Origin: Pseudomonadota bacterium
GTDB lineage: Bacteria; Myxococcota; Polyangia; Polyangiales; Polyangiaceae
Length of the DNA stretch: 11,244 nt
Assembly (NCBI GenBank): GCA_023419055.1
Contig: JAEZYO010000256.1
Coordinates: 1-11,244, forward strand
Direction of reading: 5' to 3'
Shown: piece after piece, positions 5,447 through 11,244 of the stretch
Layout of the letters: each line of letters opens with the position of its first letter
Numbering within the stretch: position 1 is the stretch's first letter
Notes under the pieces: generated by a model
Databases searched by the model: none
Seen by the model: only the letters and a program-made list of their open reading frames with translations
Told to the model about the DNA's origin: nothing
Position numbers and translations under genes: made by a program

Positions 5447-6119
5447 AGCAGTAGCCGATCGGTGAGTTCGGGTAGCGGTAGCAACCCATGCCGTCCGGGC
5501 ACTCCGACTCGATACCGCCGTTGTAGCAGACCAGGACGCAACGCTTGGCGGCCGTAAACTGAACGCAGCCGACCTCTGCTTCGGCGCCAGAAGGCGCGTC
5601 CGAGCAATCCTCGACGGTGTTGCACTGGTTCGAGCACGCGTAGCCGACTCCCCCCTCGTCGAGGTTGATGCCGAGGCACGCCGCTTCCGGGTAGTTGCAC
5701 ACCGAGCTCTCGCCCTCACACTCGACCGTGTAGATGGCGAGCCCGTCCTCCGTGGGGCTCGGTGGTGGACCGATGCTCGTCGTGCCCGCTCCGCCGCCCG
5801 AGCTTCCGCCGCTCGAGGTCGAGCCGGAGATCCCGGAAGATCCGGAGCCACCGCTGCCGTCAGCTCCCCCCGACCCCGACGAGCCCGCTTTGGAACCGGC
5901 GCTCGCGCCGCTGCCGTTCGAGCTCGACCCAGCGTGCCCTCCGGAGCTCGAGCTCGAGCCCGCCGTCGAGCTCGAGCCTGCGTCCCCGGCGCCCGAGCCG
6001 CCGTTCGAGCCCGGCGAGTCGCTCTCGCCCTCAGGATCGGAGTCCGAGCACGCGGCGGCGACGACGAGCGTCAACGCCGCGAGCCAGGCGCGCTGCGGAG
6101 TGGCGAGTCGAGCGCGCAT
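5436..6119 (-). CDS. Cys-rich lipoprotein with Ser/Gly linker, C-terminus probably frameshifted
   Basis: The start at ATG 6119 shares its A with the TGA of the upstream gene (TGATG), pointing to translational coupling; the open frame further upstream only shadows that gene. As read, it has 227 residues. Residues 1-23 form a signal peptide (LAALTLVVAAAC) with a lipobox-like end and Cys24 as the lipidation site. Residues 25-118 are a low-complexity Ser/Gly/Ala tether. Residues 120-227 are a Cys-rich domain with about ten cysteines (TVECEGESSVCNYPEAACLG; ACSNQCNTVEDC; RCVLVCYN; DGMGCYRYPNSPIGYC), likely disulphide-bonded outside the inner membrane. The pattern resembles short cysteine modules in myxobacterial surface lipoproteins; no precise family is recognised. 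The last three residues (LYL) precede a TGA while good coding continues in another frame to 5294, so the true C-terminus is probably longer. Confidence 0.8.
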   Translation of the reverse strand: MRARLATPQRAWLAALTLVVAAACSDSDPEGESDSPGSNGGSGAGDAGSSSTAGSSSSSGGHAGSSSNGSGASAGSKAGSSGSGGADGSGGSGSSGISGSTSSGGSSGGGAGTTSIGPPPSPTEDGLAIYTVECEGESSVCNYPEAACLGINLDEGGVGYACSNQCNTVEDCSDAPSGAEAEVGCVQFTAAKRCVLVCYNGGIESECPDGMGCYRYPNSPIGYCLYL

Positions 6120-7402
6120 CACGGAATGGGGAGGCAGAATTGACCTTCCGTCGCGAGATCGAGCTCGTAACCCTCGGGGCAGGGCTTCATGTCGTCGTAG
6201 TTCGCGTACGGGATGGGCGTGCACAGGCTCGCGCCCTCCGACGTGATGTACGTCTGCTGGTTGGGCGGACAGACCCCGTCGCCGCCGTAGCAGTTACCGC
6301 CCTCCTCGATGACGCCCGGCGGGCAGTAAGGCTGGTCCCACTCGGGCGGGCACGGCGACGGCTCGACCTCGATGGTGTTGCCCTCCTTGGCGGGGGACGA
6401 GTGCGTGTACGTGATGTAGGACTGACCGAAGCCCTCGTCCCCGAACGCGTCGAGCGCGATCCACACCTCGTAGACCTGGCGGTAGTCCCAGTTCGGGGTC
6501 GCGGAGTTGGGCGTGAAATTGTCGTCCGTGGAGGGCGAGTCGACCGTGCAGTCACCGCTCGAAGCGCAAGCCGCGCTCTCGCAGTAGCCACAGCCGTTCA
6601 AGTTTCGGTCGATGGAGGTAGCCACGGCGAGCACGTCTGCCGGGTCGCCGAGGATCATCTTACCGTCTCCACCGAGAACGCCGAGCGAACCGTACCCACA
6701 CGGGCTGTCGCCGTTCTCGGAGATCAGGTCGACCTTGAAGCTCATGATGGTCTCGCCCGAGCCATCCGTCAGCAAGAGCTCGGTGTGGTCGCTGCCCGTG
6801 AGATCGGAGAAGGTGTGGCCCGGCTTCGCCTCCGCCTCCGGCATCTCCATGCCCGGCATCTCCATGCCCGGCATGTCGCCCTTGGGCGGCTTCGGAGCGC
6901 CCTTCTCCGGCCAACCCGAGGACGTGCCCTCACCGTAAGTGTTGTCGGTGAACGCGGGATCGAAGGTGATGCGGATGTGCACGTAGGCGACGCCGTCCAC
7001 CTCTTCAATCACCTGCTCGATCACCGCCGAAGGATCGTCCGGCGTGGGGTCGCCCTCACCCGAGAAGCAGAGCGTCGCAGGCGGGCGAATGACCGTGCCT
7101 CCGTCACCGCCACGCTGCTCGCAGCTGCCGGTGCACTCGTTCGCCGTGGCCGGTCCGCAGCCGGGCACGAGCGGGCGAAAGCCGTCGCCGGTGCCGGGAT
7201 ACTGCGGGCCCGGAGTCGATCCGGTGGTGCCCCCGGATCCGGAGTTCGAGCCTCCGCTGTTGCCGCTGCGGCTACCCGAGCCCGAAGAGTTGCCGCCGTC
7301 CGCGGAGTCGGCCTCGGAGCTCGAGCCACAAGCGTAGACCCCGCCCGAAAGGAAAAGCGGAAGAAGCCACGAAACGGTGCTTTTGAGGTGTGATCGCGTC
7401 AT
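6119..7402 (-). CDS. lipoprotein with Met-rich MPGMEM repeat, function unknown
   Basis: The protein has 427 residues. AGGAG at 7411-7415 lies eight bases before ATG 7402. The signal peptide (WLLPLFLSGGVYAC) ends at lipidation Cys25, followed by a Ser/Gly tether (26-62). The folded part, about 75-345, includes YVHIRITFDPAFTDNTYG, a DHTELLLTDGSGE segment, SLGVLGGDGKMILGDPADVL, SIDRNLNGCGYC and NWDYRQVYEVWIALDAFG, which look like beta-sandwich strands. The last 80 residues are Cys-rich (CPPEWDQPYCPPGV and a C-terminal FCLPIP). Residues 177-188 contain MPGMEMPGMEMP, a methionine-rich patch reminiscent of copper-binding Met motifs, though metal binding is only a guess. It ends by sharing one base with the next lipoprotein gene and follows the VWA lipoprotein gene by 68 bases, so the three probably form one operon. 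I do not recognise a named family. Confidence 0.85.
   Translation of the reverse strand: MTRSHLKSTVSWLLPLFLSGGVYACGSSSEADSADGGNSSGSGSRSGNSGGSNSGSGGTTGSTPGPQYPGTGDGFRPLVPGCGPATANECTGSCEQRGGDGGTVIRPPATLCFSGEGDPTPDDPSAVIEQVIEEVDGVAYVHIRITFDPAFTDNTYGEGTSSGWPEKGAPKPPKGDMPGMEMPGMEMPEAEAKPGHTFSDLTGSDHTELLLTDGSGETIMSFKVDLISENGDSPCGYGSLGVLGGDGKMILGDPADVLAVATSIDRNLNGCGYCESAACASSGDCTVDSPSTDDNFTPNSATPNWDYRQVYEVWIALDAFGDEGFGQSYITYTHSSPAKEGNTIEVEPSPCPPEWDQPYCPPGVIEEGGNCYGGDGVCPPNQQTYITSEGASLCTPIPYANYDDMKPCPEGYELDLATEGQFCLPIP
6840..6875 (-). repeat. 15-bp tandem repeat encoding the Met-rich patch
   Basis: GGCATCTCCATGCCC occurs twice without mismatch at 6840-6854 and 6855-6869 and is followed by a partial third copy (GGCATG). 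On the coding strand each unit encodes five residues of the MPGMEMPGMEM patch, so copy-number change would lengthen or shorten the patch in frame. Confidence 0.85.
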
Positions 7403-7470
7403 GAGTCGAACTCCTGCGTGAGGTGAAGCGAAAAGCTGAGAGATGCCGAAGACCGAGTGAGGCGCCGCGA

Positions 7471-8718
7471 CTACTTGGGCACTTCGCGCGTGGTGCAGCC
7501 GACCGTGAACAGCAGGCGCCCGCCGGGCTGAGCCACTTGATCGCAGCTCGCGGGACAGAGCAGCACCTTCTCGGGCGCGGCGGCGTCGTCGTAGTACCAG
7601 CCGCCGTCGTCGGTGCAGTCAGCCTGAGTCTCGACGTGATAGTAGTAGCTCGGCTCACACGAGGGGCTCGCGTAGGTGATGTTCACGAGCCCGGTGAGCT
7701 CCTGACCGCTCGGCGGCGGCGGCAGTTGAAACTCGCAAGGAATGGCGTCGCCGCGAATGCGGTTCAGCGCCTCGAGCACCTGCGCGCTCACGTCACCGCC
7801 TTCGACCAGGTAGGCGCGCTCCGTACCGCCCGCTTCGGCGATCTCGGCCAGGTTGCCCAGCAACGGGCCTACGCCGAGCACGTAGGTGCGGATCCCCTTC
7901 TTGCCTTCGCGACACGCGGTGGCAGCCTCGACCGCGTCGGGGAGCGAAGGGCAGCAAGGTCCGCTGCCGTTCTGACAGGTGACGGGTGCCTCGGGCTTGC
8001 CGTCCGTCAGCAAGAGCAACACCACCTCGCGCTCGGGGTGTTCGGCCTTGTGGGCCTGCGCGTACTCGCAAGCGCCCCGGATCGCAGCGCCGCTCGGCGT
8101 TTCGCCCGTCGGCTGGATGGTCGCGAGCGAGTCCGTGATGGCGCCGGCGTGCTCGGGCAAGATCCCGATCGGCACCGCGGGCGCGCTGTAGTCACCGGGG
8201 TCGCAGCTCGCCGAGCCGATCGGCTGCTTGCCGAAGTACCCGATCCCCACGCCGATCCCGGCGCTCGCCGGATCGGACAAGAACGCGCTCGTCGCGGCGC
8301 GCACCGCGTCGAGCCGCGTTTCGGCGCAGTTCGGGTCGGGACAGAGTTGTCCGCCCACGGGATCGATACAGCTGCACATCGAGCCCGACTGATCGAACAT
8401 GATGTAGAGATCGAGCGGCAGCGTCTCGCCCTCGTAGGCCTGGCCCACGCACCCGCTGCCGTCGTCGTCGAGCTGACAGTTGTTGCCGCCTCCGCTGCTG
8501 ACGTTGGCGCCTCCACCCGAGCTCGTGCTCGCGCCGGAGCCCGGACGGCTGCCGACGTCGATGGGGTTATTGCCCGCGGTACCGCTGGCACCTCCCTTCT
8601 CGTTCGCAGAGCCACTCGCGTCGTCGTTGCCCGAGCAGCCGGAAGCGCAAACTACACTGGCAAGGGCGAGCGCGAGCGCCGCCGGATGGAAAACGAGAGA
8701 GAGGCGTGGTCGATGCAT
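7471..8718 (-). CDS. von Willebrand factor A domain lipoprotein
   Basis: The protein has 415 residues from ATG 8718; a GTG at 8736 would add only MSAGCS before the same signal peptide, and neither start has a strong ribosome site. The signal peptide (AALALALASVVCASGC) has its likely lipidation Cys at 28. A Ser/Gly tether spans about 30-80. Residues about 100-325 are a VWA domain: LDLYIMFDQSGSM carries the MIDAS DxSGS (Asp109, Ser111, Ser113), TGETPSG supplies the MIDAS Thr207, and LLLLTDGKPE the Asp239. VWA domains bind ligands through a metal ion, often Mg2+, and here would act at the cell surface or in the periplasm. The C-terminal 90 residues are Cys-rich. Many cysteines inside the domain (CSCIDPVGGQLCPDPNC; CQNGSGPCC) suggest disulphides. 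It heads the likely three-lipoprotein operon and resembles the many VWA lipoproteins of myxobacteria, most uncharacterised. Confidence 0.9.
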   Translation of the reverse strand: MHRPRLSLVFHPAALALALASVVCASGCSGNDDASGSANEKGGASGTAGNNPIDVGSRPGSGASTSSGGGANVSSGGGNNCQLDDDGSGCVGQAYEGETLPLDLYIMFDQSGSMCSCIDPVGGQLCPDPNCAETRLDAVRAATSAFLSDPASAGIGVGIGYFGKQPIGSASCDPGDYSAPAVPIGILPEHAGAITDSLATIQPTGETPSGAAIRGACEYAQAHKAEHPEREVVLLLLTDGKPEAPVTCQNGSGPCCPSLPDAVEAATACREGKKGIRTYVLGVGPLLGNLAEIAEAGGTERAYLVEGGDVSAQVLEALNRIRGDAIPCEFQLPPPPSGQELTGLVNITYASPSCEPSYYYHVETQADCTDDGGWYYDDAAAPEKVLLCPASCDQVAQPGGRLLFTVGCTTREVPK

Positions 8719-8906
8719 GGAACACCCGGCAGACACGACCGTCGCGCGACGCGGGGCGCGGAAACCCGACGTCGACGATGTCGTGCGCTCGATGGCCAGT
8801 GTGGTCAGCCGGAGGCCGCGGCTCAGGTTTCTGACGTGTGACGCTCGGGGGCGTTTTCCAGCCAGTTCCAGCGCTTTTTGGCCCTGCCGAGTGCGAGATC
8901 CGGCCC

Positions 8907-8924
8907 AGCGGCCACGAGGCCGCT
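8907..8924 (-). terminator. perfect hairpin downstream of the zinc-hydrolase/barrel gene
   Basis: AGCGGCC (8907-8913) and GGCCGCT (8918-8924) pair perfectly around a four-base loop, 40 bases past the stop of the minus-strand gene that ends at 8965. There is no T-run, so a terminator role is plausible but not certain. The surrounding 8719-8964 shows no convincing gene and must hold the promoter of the VWA lipoprotein operon; I see no clear -35/-10 pair. Confidence 0.4.
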
Positions 8925-8964
8925 CAGTTCGGGCGGGGTGGCTCGCCGAGACGGCGTCCCTGCG

Positions 8965-10914
8965 CTAATCGCCGAGGTACAGCCGAGCGTCGAACCCGAG
9001 TCGGGCATACGCCGTCCAGGCGACGCCGAGATCGTCGTCAACGGGCTGTTGCGCGCCCTTGCTGTACTCTGGAAAGTCCAACGCAAGCCCCGCCTGAAGC
9101 ACCATCGCCGTCGTAACCGTGGAGGCGAACACTCGGAACGGCCGGTACTCCAAGACCGGAAGATCGAGCTCCCAACTCGTGAAAGCGCGATAGCAGGCGT
9201 ACTCCCTCACTTCCAAGCGGCCCGTCATCGACGGACCCCCGCTCAAGAACTTGCAGAGCGTGTCAGTGCCCAACACTCGGCCGTACGAATTGAACCCCAC
9301 CTCACGCCCCAGGATGAACTGAAAGCTCCCCGCATCGGTCAGGAGCACGCGTTGCCAGGGAATGAGCCCTCCGTTGGCCGCGGTGATGCCCATCTTCTCG
9401 TACGCGCGCGGGTTCACGAGGAGCAAAAATGAAGCCAAGATGGTGTCCCCCGGTATCAGCCAGAATGGGACTCGAGCGCGAAGGCCCACCCCGAAGCGTG
9501 CCGGCACGCGCTCCCCCGTTGGGCCCTCTCCGTGCCTCGTGTCCTCGGGACAAGTGGTACCGCAGACGCCGTCGACTTGAGTGGTGCTGCCGATCCAGCC
9601 TACCTGGGCGAAGATCTGGCCGTCCGCCTTTCGATTCGTCACTCCTTCGAAGCCGTAGCCCAGGCCAATGCCCGCCTCGAGGACCCCGGATACGCGGGGC
9701 GAGTACCATGGCATCGGGCTGTCGTAGCCGTCGAAGACAGCGCCCAACCGTCCGGAGCTTTGAAATCGGAAGAAGGGGCCGACTTCCTCCCTGAAACGCG
9801 GCAAGGAAACATCATCTGGTCCCAGGGCAGGCATTGGGGTCTGGCGAACGATCGACTGAAAATCCGCCGAATTCGCCAAGTCCTGGATGTTATCCGCGTT
9901 GTGCACCTGCGTACAAACGTTGAGATGCTCGTTGCGTATCGGTTTCACGGCAGAGTTTTGAGGAAACGCACCCGGTACGCGTGCCGCCCGTACGACCTGT
10001 TCGAGGCTCTCTTTGACGGCGAGATAGGCATGAAGCTTGTCCACGGGCCGCAGGTGCGCGTCGCCGTGACCCGCGTAGATGTCTCCGTCCCACGTACGGA
10101 TTTCGATCCCGTGCTCGGAGTAGTAGTCGTGGGTTCCCATGCGGTAGGCACTCGAGCCCCAGGTTCCCACCGTGTGCCCTGCCGAAAAGGCGTCCTCGAG
10201 GAAGTGCTGAGCGAAGGCTTCCGTGATCAGAGCCCGCCTGGCGAAGTCTGCCTGGCTTTTGCTCCCCGGCGCAGCCGATGCGTACCGAGTCGCAAGCTCG
10301 ATGGCCACCGTATGGTACGTCGCATAGGCCGAGATCGCGTTGATGGACTCCCCCCTCGAGAGCGCGGCGGTCAGGTACTCGACCAAATCATCACCACTCC
10401 GAGACATCAGGAAATGAGCGTTGTTGGCGCTGGCACGAGACAGGTATTGAGCGTCCAGGAGCTCGCTTTGAACGTGTGAGTTGATCCAGATGTCGGCCGT
10501 TTCCTCGGCGTCTCCTTCTGCCCAGTAGAGGTCGGACTCGGTTCTCCGGGCGGCGCGAATGATCTCACGCAGCCAACGGGTTCCCAGGATGTCCGCGACT
10601 TCCTGCGGGGTGCAGGCGTGGTCACCGGCGATGGCTGCGAGGGTCCCGAAATGGATGCAATCGTCGCCTTCTGGCTCGATGGGATCGGTGACCGCCAGCA
10701 CGTCCGAACAGAGCACGCCACTGCGGGACCAGGATCCGCGCCACGCTTGCCAGAGCCTTTCGAGCATCTGACGGTCAGCGAGATTCAGCTTGGCGGCTGC
10801 CTGCTGCCCGATCCGAGCATGCTCCTGAAAGAGCCAGGCGTGCGCTGAGCGGGACGTCAGCAAGGTGCAGCAAGCCAACCCCAGCACCGAAACCCACCTT
10901 CCGAGTCCTGTCAT
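8965..10914 (-). CDS. secreted S1/P1-nuclease or phospholipase-C-like zinc hydrolase with barrel-like C-terminal half
   Basis: The protein has 649 residues. ATG 10914 follows AAGGTGA, a strong ribosome site. The signal peptide (1-26, LGLACCTLLTSRSAHA) is predicted to be cut so that Trp27 becomes the mature N-terminus. In P1 nuclease and phospholipase C the N-terminal Trp itself binds zinc. Trp27-x4-His32 matches Trp1/His6 of P1 nuclease; Asp71 (CSD) and His88 (CIHFG) fit its Asp45/His60; HFLEDAFSAGH gives His237, Asp241 and His247 with exactly the H-x3-D-x5-H spacing of the superfamily. His262 (GTHDYYSEHG) fits the next ligand, but the usual acidic residue four later is Ser266, with Glu267 beside it. 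Residues about 385-649 alternate in short amphipathic strands (VSGVLEAGIGLGYGFEG; RFGVGLRARVPFWL; AWTAYARLGFDARLYL), as in an outer-membrane barrel. So it may be a barrel-anchored surface hydrolase acting on phospholipid or nucleic acid. Substrate is unknown, and the barrel is inferred. Confidence 0.78.
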   Translation of the reverse strand: MTGLGRWVSVLGLACCTLLTSRSAHAWLFQEHARIGQQAAAKLNLADRQMLERLWQAWRGSWSRSGVLCSDVLAVTDPIEPEGDDCIHFGTLAAIAGDHACTPQEVADILGTRWLREIIRAARRTESDLYWAEGDAEETADIWINSHVQSELLDAQYLSRASANNAHFLMSRSGDDLVEYLTAALSRGESINAISAYATYHTVAIELATRYASAAPGSKSQADFARRALITEAFAQHFLEDAFSAGHTVGTWGSSAYRMGTHDYYSEHGIEIRTWDGDIYAGHGDAHLRPVDKLHAYLAVKESLEQVVRAARVPGAFPQNSAVKPIRNEHLNVCTQVHNADNIQDLANSADFQSIVRQTPMPALGPDDVSLPRFREEVGPFFRFQSSGRLGAVFDGYDSPMPWYSPRVSGVLEAGIGLGYGFEGVTNRKADGQIFAQVGWIGSTTQVDGVCGTTCPEDTRHGEGPTGERVPARFGVGLRARVPFWLIPGDTILASFLLLVNPRAYEKMGITAANGGLIPWQRVLLTDAGSFQFILGREVGFNSYGRVLGTDTLCKFLSGGPSMTGRLEVREYACYRAFTSWELDLPVLEYRPFRVFASTVTTAMVLQAGLALDFPEYSKGAQQPVDDDLGVAWTAYARLGFDARLYLGD

Positions 10915-10981
10915 GGATCACCTTCTCAGAATCGGCCCGCGCCTGCGTTCGGGGCGCGAGCGATGTAAACCCGCGCTCTAC

Positions 10982-10991
10982 ACTCGCGAGT
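10982..10991. promoter_or_regulatory. ten-base palindrome upstream of the zinc-hydrolase/barrel gene
   Basis: ACTCGCGAGT is a perfect palindrome 68 bases upstream of ATG 10914 in the 136-base gap to the next gene. It could be a binding site for a dimeric regulator or chance in GC-rich DNA. No clear promoter pair can be placed next to it. Confidence 0.25.
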
Positions 10992-11050
10992 TATCGAGGC
11001 GGCCTCAAGGTCCAAGGCTTCCTGCTAGAGAAATGACTAGGCGCTCTCGG

Positions 11051-11244
11051 TCACTCACACTCGGGCACGGTGCCGGGCATGACGCAAGCGTCGGCGCAGA
11101 AGACGGTCATCGGCGGACAAGAGCACTTTCCGCCCATGCACATGCCGTCCATCGGGCAAATGGTGCCGCATACGCCGCAGTTCTGGGGATCGGCGTCGAG
11201 CCTGGTGCAGGCGCCGCCACAGCACTGCTCCCCCATGCCGCATT
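11051..11244 (-). CDS. Cys-rich repeat protein, 3' end only (5' end outside the window)
   Basis: The frame is open from the window edge to the TGA at 11051-11053, about 63 residues. It includes CCGGACTRLDADPQNCGVCG, then TICPMDGMCMGGKCSCPPM, and ends ACVMPGTVPECE. The CxxLxxDPxNCGxCGxxC module is typical of tandem Cys-rich repeats in secreted or surface proteins of myxobacteria, where it is probably disulphide-bonded. The methionine at 11236 is inside the module, so it is not a believable start; the gene continues upstream. It lies 136 bases before the zinc-hydrolase/barrel gene on the same strand, and whether they share a transcript is unclear. Confidence 0.8.
   Translation of the reverse strand, partial: CGMGEQCCGGACTRLDADPQNCGVCGTICPMDGMCMGGKCSCPPMTVFCADACVMPGTVPECE

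Noticed and set aside
5734..6246. 170-codon Pro/Glu-rich plus-strand frame (EPEPPLP, ELELEPA)
   Set aside because: It is the complement of the Ser/Gly low-complexity tether of the lipoprotein, not a separate gene.
5762..7393. 543-codon plus-strand open frame opposite two lipoprotein genes
   Set aside because: Very Arg/Ser-rich, with no start context or domain; the minus-strand genes have signal peptides, ribosome site and coupling.
7423..8841. 472-codon plus-strand open frame opposite the VWA lipoprotein gene
   Set aside because: Arg/Ala/Val-rich shadow; the minus strand carries the MIDAS motif and lipobox.
9532..10479. 315-codon plus-strand open frame opposite the hydrolase gene
   Set aside because: No domain and no ribosome site; the minus-strand protein has ordered zinc-ligand motifs and a signal peptide.
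1..11244. CRISPR array, tRNA, rRNA, complete insertion sequence
   Set aside because: No regularly spaced repeats, no tRNA- or rRNA-like conserved segments, and no transposase reading frame were seen on either strand.

Overview
The window is high-GC DNA with long coding runs whose third codon positions are strongly G/C. It is rich in lipoproteins with Ser/Gly linkers, and it ends in a Cys-rich repeat protein with a 'DPxNCGxCGxxC' pattern. This suits a myxobacterium-like deltaproteobacterium (Myxococcota), judged by style only because there is no rRNA or other marker.

Plus strand, 1-3602. At 145-2187 lies a set of reading frames around a DUF4157 (eCIS-core type) protein with an HELAHVAQ metalloprotease motif. 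A short beta-alpha ORF sits upstream, and a hydrophobic 253-residue ORF overlaps its 3' end. The protein reads more sensibly if the frames at about 235 and about 1390 are joined, which gives one chain of about 680 residues. Seventeen bases downstream is a four-helix membrane protein placed where an immunity protein would be. After a 299-base stretch of unclear content come a 27-residue membrane peptide, kdpF and the first quarter of kdpA. The kdpA homology stops abruptly at about 3567, and kdpBC and kdpDE are absent, so this Kdp potassium pump cannot work from this copy.

Minus strand, 3603-11244. A CNNM/CBS/CorC-HlyC transporter-family gene (3746-5077) converges on the kdpA stub, with a hairpin right after its stop. 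Upstream is a run of three predicted lipoproteins transcribed 8718 to 5294: a von Willebrand A protein, a protein with a Met-rich MPGMEM repeat, and a Cys-rich protein joined to the second by a TGATG stop/start overlap. The third has its coding signal continuing in another frame for 50 codons past its stop. Next is a 649-residue secreted protein that combines an S1/P1-nuclease or phospholipase-C-like zinc site with a barrel-like C-terminal half, followed at the edge by the 3' end of a Cys-rich repeat protein.

The most interesting points are the DUF4157 effector-like cassette with its possible membrane immunity partner, the kdp stub, and the zinc-hydrolase/barrel fusion. Three suspected frame breaks in one window raise the possibility of assembly indels, which should be settled before any recoding or pseudogene claim.
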